DNA from: Thalassolituus oleivorans MIL-1
GTDB lineage: Bacteria; Pseudomonadota; Gammaproteobacteria; Pseudomonadales; Oceanobacteraceae
Assembly (NCBI RefSeq): GCF_000355675.1
Contig: NC_020888.1
Location: forward strand, 1,213,001-1,277,000
Length of the DNA stretch: 64,000 bases
Direction of reading: 5' to 3'
The translations under genes and the position numbers were made by a program. The notes beneath the pieces are model-generated. The model did not search any database. It had not been told where the DNA came from and saw nothing but the letters and a program-made list of their open reading frames with translations. Below, piece after piece: positions 27,185 through 34,558 of this stretch. Numbering within the stretch: position 1 is the first letter of the stretch; each line of letters opens with the position of its first letter.

Positions 27185-28858
27185 ATGGCTCAAAAAACAA
27201 ATGATCAAATAATTCTTGAGCAAATCATCAAGGAGCGATGCGCCGAATCTGGTGATGAACTGACTGTATCAGAGTATTTTGAAATCTATTCGGCCTCTGA
27301 AATACTTAAGAATTATGATCTTACCTACGACGACATTTCATACGGGATAGTAGGTGATGGAGGAGATGGTGGTATTGATTCAATCTATACATTTATTAAT
27401 GGCGAGCCATTAAAAGAAGATACATCAGTAAATACCAATCAGAAAAAAAATCATATTGAATTGATTATAATTCAGTCAAAAACTTCGGCGTCCTTTAAAG
27501 AAGATGCCGTAATCAAATTCAGGGAATCAGCCCAGGACTTGTTTAATCTAGCGAACAATCCGGACGATTATGCCGAGCGCTATAACGCAGACCTGATTGA
27601 CAAGGTAAAGCTTTTTAGAGACTCCTATTCAAAACTAGCTAAGACATTTCCAAAAATAGAAATACGATATTTTTACGCGACTCAAGGTGACGATGTTCAT
27701 CCAAATGTCTCTGGTAAAGTGCCGAAATTGCAGGAAGACATTGTCAAGATGTTTGGAGGTGCTGAGTTTTCTTTCGAATTTATTGGTGCATCAGAACTTC
27801 TTGAGATGACGAGAAATGTTCCTTCTACTTCAAGAGTCCTGGAAGTGGCTGAATCACCAATTGGTACGACCGCTGGTAGTTATCTATGTTTAGTGAGCTT
27901 GTCAAAATACTACGAGTTTATATCTGATTCTGGATCGTTGGCGCGAAGCATTTTCGAATCAAATGTCAGAGATTATCAAGGTAGTGTTGTCGTCAATACT
28001 GGCATACGAAAGACGCTTGAAAATAAGGATTCAGAGAATTTTTGGTATCTAAATAATGGTGTGACTATCATAACACCCAAAGCAGTAATGGCTGGTAAAC
28101 AGCTTACAATTGAAGACCCTCAAATTGTTAATGGGCTTCAGACATCACATGAAATATACCAGTACTTCTCGCAGCTCGAAAGTCACGAGGGCGATGAAAG
28201 AGCAGTGCTTGTAAGGGTGATCTGTGAAGAAGATGAAGAAGCGAGAGACAGGATTATACGAGCAACTAACAGTCAAACATCCATCCCACCTGCATCATTA
28301 AGAAGCTCTGATGATATCCATAGAAATATTGAAGACTTTCTTAAGTCAAATGGCTATTACTATGATAGAAAGAAGAACTTTTATAAAAATCAAGGAATGC
28401 CTGTTTCTAAGATAATTAGCATTTCTTATATGGCACAGGCGATGATGGCTATCATGATGTTGAAGCCTGATAGCGCAAGGGCTCGTCCTTCGACACTGAT
28501 AAATTCAGATGTGGAATACAAGAAAATATTTAGCTTAGACAAACCAATTGATATATACCTGAAAGCTATTCAAATACTGAAAGCAACCGAAACATATCTC
28601 AAGCCAGAAAATTGTGAGACTCAATTAGAAAGAAAAACGATTACTAATATCAAGTTTTATGTGGCGATGATTGCGAGCATTAAAATAGCAGGATCATCGC
28701 AAGAGATAGAGAAAAAACTTTCAGAGTTGCCGAACGTAGAGGTATCTAACGAAATTCTTAGTGATTCACTTCAAGTGGTGCTTGAGAAGTTTAATGAATT
28801 AGGCGCAACCGACCAAGTTGCAAAGGGCTCGGCTCTTGTAGCTAAGCTCCTGAGCTAA
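27185..28858 (+). CDS. Cassette 4: AIPR family protein (candidate phage defence)
   Basis: This 557-residue protein matches the AIPR (abortive infection phage resistance) family. The typical core is present: NNGVTII at residues 290-296 and PQIVNGLQT at 312-320, followed by RVICEEDEEARDRIIRATNSQ. The N-terminal part includes EILIIQSKTS-like residues (ELIIIQSKTS), reminiscent of restriction-type nuclease folds, but this is only a resemblance. No membrane segment is visible. It is the only gene of its cassette; its stop TAA lies in the attC 4 core. Members have been linked with phage defence, and here a defence role is inferred from the family. Confidence 0.85.
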   Translation: MAQKTNDQIILEQIIKERCAESGDELTVSEYFEIYSASEILKNYDLTYDDISYGIVGDGGDGGIDSIYTFINGEPLKEDTSVNTNQKKNHIELIIIQSKTSASFKEDAVIKFRESAQDLFNLANNPDDYAERYNADLIDKVKLFRDSYSKLAKTFPKIEIRYFYATQGDDVHPNVSGKVPKLQEDIVKMFGGAEFSFEFIGASELLEMTRNVPSTSRVLEVAESPIGTTAGSYLCLVSLSKYYEFISDSGSLARSIFESNVRDYQGSVVVNTGIRKTLENKDSENFWYLNNGVTIITPKAVMAGKQLTIEDPQIVNGLQTSHEIYQYFSQLESHEGDERAVLVRVICEEDEEARDRIIRATNSQTSIPPASLRSSDDIHRNIEDFLKSNGYYYDRKKNFYKNQGMPVSKIISISYMAQAMMAIMMLKPDSARARPSTLINSDVEYKKIFSLDKPIDIYLKAIQILKATETYLKPENCETQLERKTITNIKFYVAMIASIKIAGSSQEIEKKLSELPNVEVSNEILSDSLQVVLEKFNELGATDQVAKGSALVAKLLS

Positions 28859-28879
28859 CAAGTTGCTGCACGCGGACAC
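28853..28879 (+). other. attC site 4, left half only
   Basis: The 5' core AGCTAAC (28853-28859) and the left arm AAGTTGCTGCACGCGGAC are followed directly by the IS left end. AGCTAAC is the exact complement of the cassette 4 start core GTTAGCT, so this is the real end of cassette 4. The right arm and 3' core are missing on the far side of the IS. Confidence 0.82.
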
Positions 28880-28930
28880 TGATCTTCCCCCGATTTAACG
28901 GACACCAACATCTAACAGATGAGGTGTCCA

Positions 28931-29290
28931 ATGCCAAAATATACAAAGCCAAGAAAGACGTGGCAGTACTCAAATGAATTCAAAGTTAAAGCCGTTCAGT
29001 TGAGTTTGATTGAAGGTATTCAGGTTAAAGAAGTTGCCGTTACTCTCGACATTCATCCGTTTATGCTGTCACGATGGCGAAAAGAATATCGTGAAGGCAA
29101 AATCGTGGCAGATAAACGAAAGAAAGTAACTGAAGTATCTTCTAAGCAAGAGAAGGAACTCTCGAAAGTTAAGCGATTAGAAGCTGAAAATCGCAAGCTT
29201 AAGCAGGAGAATGACCTACTAAAAAAGTGGCAACGGTTTCTTGCGGAGGAACATCAGCAAGGTATCGATTCATCGAAAGATTCGGATTAG
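28931..29290 (+). CDS. IS3-family transposase OrfA (helix-turn-helix)
   Basis: A 119-residue protein with an N-terminal HTH_8/InsE-type helix-turn-helix (FKVKAVQLSLIEGIQVKEVA) and a C-terminal leucine-zipper-like coil (LEAENRKLKQENDLLKK). The ATG at 28919 is also open, but it overlaps the ribosome site GAGG used by ATG 28931. The slippery heptamer A-AAA-AAG (29221-29227), in the orfA frame, is the usual signal for the OrfAB fusion. Confidence 0.9.
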   Translation: MPKYTKPRKTWQYSNEFKVKAVQLSLIEGIQVKEVAVTLDIHPFMLSRWRKEYREGKIVADKRKKVTEVSSKQEKELSKVKRLEAENRKLKQENDLLKKWQRFLAEEHQQGIDSSKDSD

Positions 29291-30114
29291 ATCTGGGGAT
29301 TAAATCGTTGTGCTTTTTGCTCGGTGTCTCTCGAAGCGGTTATTACGATTGGCGTAAGCGCGAAGATTCGAGCCGCACAAGTGAAGATGCACTACTAAAG
29401 ATTGAAATTCAGAAAGTGTATGACAAGGTCGAAGGGCGCTACGGCAGCCCTAGAGTTTGGAAAGCAGTGCAAAACCAAGGATTTTGCGTCAGCAGGAAGC
29501 GTATAGCGCGCTTGATGCAAGAGATGGGCTTAATCGCGCGCGTTACTCGAGTAACCTACCGAGCACCCGGCATGAGGCGTTTCCTTGCCTCCGGTGAAAA
29601 TCTGAGATCAGATGGTGCCGTGCCTGAAGCAAAGAACAAAGTATGGGTTGCTGATGTGACGTATCTCAAAGTAAAGAAGCAGTGGCATTACTTGTCAGCG
29701 GTCATGGATCTTCACTCAAGGCGCATTGTTGGTTGGAGCTTAGATACGAAAAGAACGACGGAAGTAACCAAAAGAACATTGGCAACTGCTATAAAGAAAA
29801 GAAAGCCAGAGAAGGGACTTATGCTGCACACGGATCGAGGTGTTGAGTACAGAGGGGCTGAATACCAAAAGGATCTTAAACGGCATGGCATCTTCCATAG
29901 TTTGAGCCGCCCAGGTAAATGTACCGACAATGCTCATATGGAATCATTCTTTCATACATTGAAAGCAGAATTAATCCGATGCACGAACTTCCAATCAGGC
30001 GAAGAATTGAAGTATGCTTTGGGACGTTACATTAATGATTTTTATAATCGAACGCGGCTGCATTCAGGGATTGGTTATTGTTCACCGATAGAATACGAGC
30101 GAATAGTAGCATGA
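29227..30114 (+). CDS. IS3-family transposase OrfB (DDE catalytic part)
   Basis: The frame is -1 relative to orfA and begins exactly at the shifted codon after the slippery A6G. It encodes the integrase-core domain with the catalytic triad D143 (VWVADVTYL), D203 (LHTDRGVEY) and E239 (NAHMESFFHTLK), giving the DD(35)E spacing of the IS3 family. OrfB is normally made as part of the OrfAB fusion. The reading frame is intact, so the element may still be active. Confidence 0.92.
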   Translation: MATVSCGGTSARYRFIERFGLDLGIKSLCFLLGVSRSGYYDWRKREDSSRTSEDALLKIEIQKVYDKVEGRYGSPRVWKAVQNQGFCVSRKRIARLMQEMGLIARVTRVTYRAPGMRRFLASGENLRSDGAVPEAKNKVWVADVTYLKVKKQWHYLSAVMDLHSRRIVGWSLDTKRTTEVTKRTLATAIKKRKPEKGLMLHTDRGVEYRGAEYQKDLKRHGIFHSLSRPGKCTDNAHMESFFHTLKAELIRCTNFQSGEELKYALGRYINDFYNRTRLHSGIGYCSPIEYERIVA

Positions 30115-30148
30115 AAATTCATGTGTCCGTTTTATCGGGGCAAGATCA

Positions 30149-30238
30149 TATCGGCACTGCTCGCTTCGCTTCCCTGAGTACCTCCTACATATATGACGTA
30201 GATGATGGTTTTTTATCGCGAAAAAGTTTCGCTCCTAC
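30149..30238 (-). repeat. Dispersed repeat plus REP next to the IS
   Basis: On the minus strand this reads a REP element (GTAGGAGCGAAACTTTTTCG, 30216-30238), a short spacer, then GTAGGAGGTACTCAGGG and AGCGAAGCGAGCAGTGCCG. The second part matches the units of the tandem array at 51.6-52.15 kb with one inserted base. The IS right end lies just after GTGCCGAT of that unit, so the repeat is cut there. Confidence 0.8.
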
Positions 30239-30268
30239 AGATACGACGTCGGTGCTCTACCTTTATTT

Positions 30269-30781
30269 TTAACGACGAATCATGCGTTTGATCAAGGGCA
30301 CTTTGTATCGATATTGAATAATCAATACCGCACTAACGTGCACAGCCACGGCTATCATTACGGCATCGGCCGACCAAGCATGTAGGTTTTGTACCCAGTC
30401 TTCGCCCCAAAAAGCATCTAAGGTTTGCATCCATCCACTCACTGCAGTGATGAGAAGGGTAAATAGTAAAAATAACACCATGAGGCCGGCAATCGGGTTG
30501 TGGCGATTTTCAGTTAGGTGTTTTTTTTGTTCTTGGTTGAAGTTGTTAATGCTGTATTTAAGGCGCTTAATCGTGGGGAAAAAGTCGCTAAAGCGCGCAT
30601 TTGATGGACCAACAAATCCCCAAATCATGCGAAACGTTAAAATACAGAAGAGGGCATAACCCGCCCACTCATGCCAATCTTCACCTTCTTCTAATAGCCA
30701 ATAATTAATTAAAAATAGGCTCGCCATTAGCCAATGCCCTAGGCGAATAACGATGTCCCAAGATTGATAGGGCGTTTGCAT
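30269..30781 (-). CDS. Cytochrome b561-type membrane protein
   Basis: A 170-residue inner-membrane protein of the cytochrome b/b561 group with four helices. Histidines suitable for haem ligation lie in helix 1 (RLGHWLMA), near helix 2 (WHEWAGYAL), near helix 3 (ENRHNPIAG), and in the last helix (HAWSADAVMIAVAVHVSAV). It would pass electrons across the membrane, for example to a small periplasmic cytochrome. It sits directly after a PepSY-domain gene on the same strand with no gap, a common pairing for this family. Partner electron carriers are not encoded nearby. Confidence 0.85.
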   Translation of the reverse strand: MQTPYQSWDIVIRLGHWLMASLFLINYWLLEEGEDWHEWAGYALFCILTFRMIWGFVGPSNARFSDFFPTIKRLKYSINNFNQEQKKHLTENRHNPIAGLMVLFLLFTLLITAVSGWMQTLDAFWGEDWVQNLHAWSADAVMIAVAVHVSAVLIIQYRYKVPLIKRMIRR

Positions 30782-31066
30782 TTAATCTTCTTTTTTCTTA
30801 ATGATTTCGCCGGTTTTGGTATCGAAATACACTTCAATTTTAACGAACTCGGTCTTGGCTTCGTTTAAACCCCAGCCGTAAATTTCGTAGCAGTCGCCAG
30901 ATGTTTGAAATTTCTTAATCGCAAAGCCGTATTCGTTGACGATTTTTTTCTGCATGTCGAGTACGTGTAACCATTCATTTTTTGGGTGTTCTTTACATGC
31001 GGCTCCGGCATGTAGGGAGGCACTGAAAAATAGAGCTGTTACAAAGAAGCTAGCAATCTTGAGCAT
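30782..31066 (-). CDS. PepSY domain-containing periplasmic protein
   Basis: A 94-residue secreted protein: a signal peptide (about residues 1-20, ending HAGA) followed by a PepSY-like domain ending KIEVYFDTKTGEIIKKKED. Two cysteines (CKEH near residue 23 and CYEI near 58) could form a disulfide. Small PepSY proteins are commonly encoded with cytochrome b561 genes, as here, where its stop directly adjoins the cytochrome gene start. The role in the pair is not known. Confidence 0.82.
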   Translation of the reverse strand: MLKIASFFVTALFFSASLHAGAACKEHPKNEWLHVLDMQKKIVNEYGFAIKKFQTSGDCYEIYGWGLNEAKTEFVKIEVYFDTKTGEIIKKKED

Positions 31067-31288
31067 GGGATTACCTTTGGTGGGTCATTTTGGATTTGGT
31101 GGTATCTTACATAAACGATAATGATTATCAATAACCATATAAATTTTCGAAAGATTGGTGCGAATTTATGAGATGGATTCGATGGGTACGAGTTATTAAT
31201 CTGCTTTCAGCAACAGTGATGGCCTAGATACCTATTTAAGCCTAGGTGTTGACGGCAATCGAATGGCTTACCTTATGAGGACTTGAAC

Positions 31289-31843
31289 ATGACCAAAACA
31301 GTCGTAGTGTATTTTTCTGGATACGGACACACAGAGCACGTAGCAAACTTTGTTATCGACGGTGCGAATGCTGAGGCAATCAAAATCGATAGTAACGGCG
31401 ACATCACCGATGCCGATTGGGAAACTCTAAACGCGGCGGATGCTATTATCTTTGGTGCGCCAACCTACATGGGTTCAGTGCCGTGGCAGTTTAAGAAGTT
31501 TGCCGATGCGACGTCTAAAGCCTGGTTTACCCGCGAATGGCAAGACAAGGTCTTTGGTGGCTTTACCAACAGCGCGAGCTTAAACGGCGATAAGCAAGTC
31601 ACTATGATCTACTTGCAGACATTAGCGTCACAGCATGGCGGTATTTGGGTTAGCTTAGGTTTGCCACCGGCGAATAAGTTGGCTTCGACGCGTAGTGAAG
31701 TTAACAATCTGGGTGGTTCTGTTGGTGTGTTAGTTCAGTCACCTTCGGACGCTGGCAACGACGCTATTCCAGCCGGTGATCTAGAAACCGCGCGATTGTA
31801 TGGCGAGCGTGTAGCAGCTATTGCCGGTCGGTTAAGTGCCTAA
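31289..31843 (+). CDS. Flavodoxin-like NAD(P)H:quinone oxidoreductase (WrbA-type)
   Basis: A 184-residue flavodoxin-fold enzyme. The phosphate-binding loop is in YFSGYGHTEHVA, and the segment AIIFGAPTYMGSVPWQFKKFAD is typical of WrbA-like and related NAD(P)H-quinone reductases that bind FMN and reduce quinones by two electrons. A TTG two codons upstream is in frame, but ATG 31289 has GAGG 8 bases before it. The oxidoreductase gene at 31989 follows on the same strand, so the two may share an electrophile- or quinone-detoxification role. Confidence 0.88.
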   Translation: MTKTVVVYFSGYGHTEHVANFVIDGANAEAIKIDSNGDITDADWETLNAADAIIFGAPTYMGSVPWQFKKFADATSKAWFTREWQDKVFGGFTNSASLNGDKQVTMIYLQTLASQHGGIWVSLGLPPANKLASTRSEVNNLGGSVGVLVQSPSDAGNDAIPAGDLETARLYGERVAAIAGRLSA

Positions 31844-31988
31844 CTTGGGGCAAATATTCTAATTTCAATACAAAATTAGTTGCAACTCACTGTTGCTGCC
31901 ATCCAGCGCTATTGTTCTCTTTGATCGCTTGATGGCCGCCAGTGATGTTCCTATAGTTAGCCGACATTTAAAGCACGACGAGGCTCCC

Positions 31989-33059
31989 ATGACTGCTACA
32001 CATTCCGCATTATTCTCTAGTATTCAACTTGGCGACCTTGAGCTACCTAATCGGATGCTCATGGCTCCTCTTACTCGTTGTCGTGCTGAAGGGCACCAAC
32101 CGAATGAACTCATGGCCGAGTATTATTCGCAGCGCGCGAGTGCCGGTTTATTAATTACCGAATGTACTATGGTTATGCCAGGTACATCAGCGTTTGGTAG
32201 CGATCCAGGTGTGTATTCGCAAGCGCAAGTCGAAGGCTGGAAGAAAACCACTGATGCTGTACATGCCAACGGTGGTCGAATTTTTATGCAAATTTGGCAT
32301 GCTGGTCGTGCAGCACATCCATTGCTGAATAATGGCCAAGAAGCCGTTGCACCGAGTGCGATTGCAATCGATGGCGAAACTCATACGCCTGAAGGCAAAA
32401 AAGCATACACGGTTCCTCGTGCGCTTACCGAGAGCGAAATTGCTGAGCTGGTTGCTGCATTTAAGCAAGCGGCAGTAAATGCTAAAGCGGCGGGTTTTGA
32501 TGGTATCGAAGTGCATGCGGCAAACGGCTACATCATCGACCAATTCTTACGCGATGGTAGTAACAAGCGTACGGATAAATACGGTGGTTCGATGGAGAAT
32601 CGCGCGCGTTTGCTGATCGAGATCTTAACCGCTGTTACTGAGGTATTTGGCGCCGGTCGTGTGGGTGTGCGTTTATCGCCTCTTAATAGCTTCAACGATA
32701 TGAAAGACAGTGATCCAGTCGCTCTAATTAGTTACTTGGCTGAGCAATTAAACGCCTTCGATTTAGCTTACTTGCATTTAATGCGCGCCGATTTTTTTGG
32801 TGTGCAGCAAGCGGATGTTATTACACCTGCGCGTGCAGCCTACAAAGGTAATTTAGTATTAAATATGGGCTACGGTGCTGAAGAAGCAGAAGCCGCGATT
32901 GCCGCCGGACAGTTTGATGCGGTTGCATTTGGTACGGGCTTCCTTGCCAACCCAGATTTACCGGCGCGTATTAAAGCGGGTGCTGAGTTAAATACGCCTG
33001 ACGAAGCGACCTTCTATTCGCCAGGTGCAAAAGGCTATACCGATTATCCAGCTCTTTAA
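31989..33059 (+). CDS. Old yellow enzyme family alkene reductase (NemA-like)
   Basis: A 356-residue FMN-dependent NADH:flavin oxidoreductase with a TIM-barrel fold that reduces activated alkenes, quinones or nitro compounds. The typical opening SIQLGDLELPNRMLMAPLTRCRA, the HAANGYIIDQFLRDGSNKRTD segment (active-site His and Asn) and KYGGSMENRARLL are present (each only partly quoted). The frame is open to 31893, but that adds 32 non-family residues; ATG 31989 with CGAGG upstream matches family starts. It is followed by a terminator and may be co-transcribed with the flavodoxin-like gene. Confidence 0.9.
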   Translation: MTATHSALFSSIQLGDLELPNRMLMAPLTRCRAEGHQPNELMAEYYSQRASAGLLITECTMVMPGTSAFGSDPGVYSQAQVEGWKKTTDAVHANGGRIFMQIWHAGRAAHPLLNNGQEAVAPSAIAIDGETHTPEGKKAYTVPRALTESEIAELVAAFKQAAVNAKAAGFDGIEVHAANGYIIDQFLRDGSNKRTDKYGGSMENRARLLIEILTAVTEVFGAGRVGVRLSPLNSFNDMKDSDPVALISYLAEQLNAFDLAYLHLMRADFFGVQQADVITPARAAYKGNLVLNMGYGAEEAEAAIAAGQFDAVAFGTGFLANPDLPARIKAGAELNTPDEATFYSPGAKGYTDYPAL

Positions 33060-33090
33060 AACGCTTTAAATAGATGTGTTAATACGACTG

Positions 33091-33113
33091 AAGCCTCCGT
33101 AAGGAGGCTTTTT
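33091..33113 (+). terminator. Rho-independent terminator after the alkene reductase
   Basis: The stem AAGCCTCC / GGAGGCTT with loop GTAA and a T run lies about 30 bases after the stop codon. Confidence 0.88.
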
Positions 33114-33196
33114 CGTTGAATACAATTTAGTGTGTTCAATAGGCTAAGCGCGAGATTAACAATGAATAAAATTAATCCAAAGAAATTAATGACGTT

Positions 33197-34450
33197 TTAT
33201 TTCTGTAACCATTGCACTAAACCCAGACCGGCGCGTTTGCCGGTTGCAAAACAAGCGGTCAGTAAGTAGCCACCGGTAGGGGCTTCCCAGTCCAGCATTT
33301 CTCCGGCAACAAAAACCCCAGGTAATTGCTCTAGCATAAGATCGTTATTGGTTGAGTTAAAGCGAACGCCGCCAGCACTGCTGATCGCCTCGTCGATAGG
33401 GCGCGTCTGCTGTGGGCGCATTGGCATGGCTTTAATCGCGTTAGCAACATCCGTCGAATTATTATTGTCGAGGGTGGGGCAACATTCTTTTAATAGTGCA
33501 TTGGTGAGGGCTGGTAAATTTAATTTTTTACGCAACACGTTAGAAAAACTCATGCCTTTGCGCGGCTGGTCGAGTTTTTTGATGATTTGCTCTACTGTCA
33601 TATTCGGCAACCAGTCGAGGAAAAACTCGGCTGTTTTTTCGCCATTGGTATCAATAAGATCGCGCAGCGGCGCGCTAATAGCGTAAATCAAACTGCCTTC
33701 AATGCCATATTCGCTGAGGACAAATTCTCCTTTTTTGTATTCGGTATTGCCATTTTTATCGGTAATTGAAACCGCGATATTTTTAAGCGGCGTACCGGCG
33801 AAACGTTCGCGAATAAAGTCACTCCACGGTATCTCAAAGCCACAATTCGTGGGTTTAAGCGGGGCAATATCAACCTGCATCTGCGCAAGCGGCTCACACC
33901 AGCGACCATCCGATCCGAGCTTCGCCCAGCTGGCACCGCCTAAGGCTAAAACGACAGCATCGAACTGATGAGTTACTTCGCCATCGGGCGTGGCAAATAC
34001 CCAGCCATCTTGAGGGGTGTTGTTGTTCCAGCCTGTCCAGCGATGACGCGGATGAAAGGTAACGCCGGAGCTACGCAAACGGTGCAACCAAGCACGCAGT
34101 AACGGTGCGGCTTTCATATCGGTGGGGAAAACGCGTTGCGAGGTGCCAACAAAGGTATCTACTCCAAGCGCATGAATCCATGCGCGCAATTCTAGTGGAG
34201 GAAGATCATCTAATATCGGCTTAAGCTGACTTTGCGCGCCGCCATAGCGGGTAACTAAAGTGTCGTAGTCTTCGGCATGGGTGATGTTCATACCGCCAAT
34301 GCCTGCCAATAAGAATTTGCGTGCAACACTGGGCATCGCATCAAACACGTCGACCGCTAATCCGGCGTTGGCTATATGCTCTGCTGCCATTAGGCCTGCA
34401 GGGCCAGCACCGATGACGGCAATGCGTTGGGCGGATGCTGGAGAGGCCAT
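33197..34450 (-). CDS. TIGR03862-type flavoprotein (HI0933-like oxidoreductase)
   Basis: A 417-residue FAD-dependent protein of the HI0933/BaiN-like family, closest to the TIGR03862 subgroup. The dinucleotide-binding motif GAGPAGLMAAEHIANAGL is at the N terminus, with the family motif KFLLAGIGGMNITHAE after it, and the second FAD segment VFVAGEMLDWEAPTGGYLLT near the C terminus. Its exact substrate is not established. It is a single minus-strand gene between the alkene reductase and the AbgT transporter, with its start just upstream at 34450. Confidence 0.9.
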   Translation of the reverse strand: MASPASAQRIAVIGAGPAGLMAAEHIANAGLAVDVFDAMPSVARKFLLAGIGGMNITHAEDYDTLVTRYGGAQSQLKPILDDLPPLELRAWIHALGVDTFVGTSQRVFPTDMKAAPLLRAWLHRLRSSGVTFHPRHRWTGWNNNTPQDGWVFATPDGEVTHQFDAVVLALGGASWAKLGSDGRWCEPLAQMQVDIAPLKPTNCGFEIPWSDFIRERFAGTPLKNIAVSITDKNGNTEYKKGEFVLSEYGIEGSLIYAISAPLRDLIDTNGEKTAEFFLDWLPNMTVEQIIKKLDQPRKGMSFSNVLRKKLNLPALTNALLKECCPTLDNNNSTDVANAIKAMPMRPQQTRPIDEAISSAGGVRFNSTNNDLMLEQLPGVFVAGEMLDWEAPTGGYLLTACFATGKRAGLGLVQWLQK

Positions 34451-34558
34451 AAAACAGTGTCCTAGGAATATTAGGCGCGCAGTTTACCCTATTTACCGAC
34501 GCCGCAAAAATGTTGCGTTGGCACGATCTAGAGGGGGTGAGGCAATAGCCGGATTACG

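Larger units (their letters stand above)
24857..28879. mobile_element. Degenerate chromosomal integron with four cassettes
   Basis: The unit consists of the intI stub and LexA box, a probable attI ending at the core GTTAAGT (25242), and four cassettes: 25243-25729, 25730-26567, 26568-27137 and 27138 to the break at 28879. Three complete attC sites and half of a fourth are present. Each cassette begins with six bases complementary to its own 5' attC core (AAGT/ACTT, AAGC/GCTT, AAGG/CCTT, AGCT/AGCT), as expected for excised and integrated circles. No functional integrase is in the window, so the array can move only if one is supplied elsewhere. It is a CALIN-like relic in current terms. Confidence 0.88.
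28880..30148 (+). mobile_element. IS3-family insertion sequence, 1269 bp
   Basis: The element is bounded by 26-bp inverted repeats with three mismatches (28880-28905 and 30123-30148; both begin TGATCTT and end CGGACAC when read inward) and carries orfA and orfB overlapping with a -1 frameshift signal. Flanks differ (left ends CAC, right begins TAT), so there is no 3- to 5-bp target duplication. One flank is the half attC 4, the other a copy of the dispersed repeat family. This points to a deletion or recombination adjacent to the IS after insertion. Confidence 0.9.
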
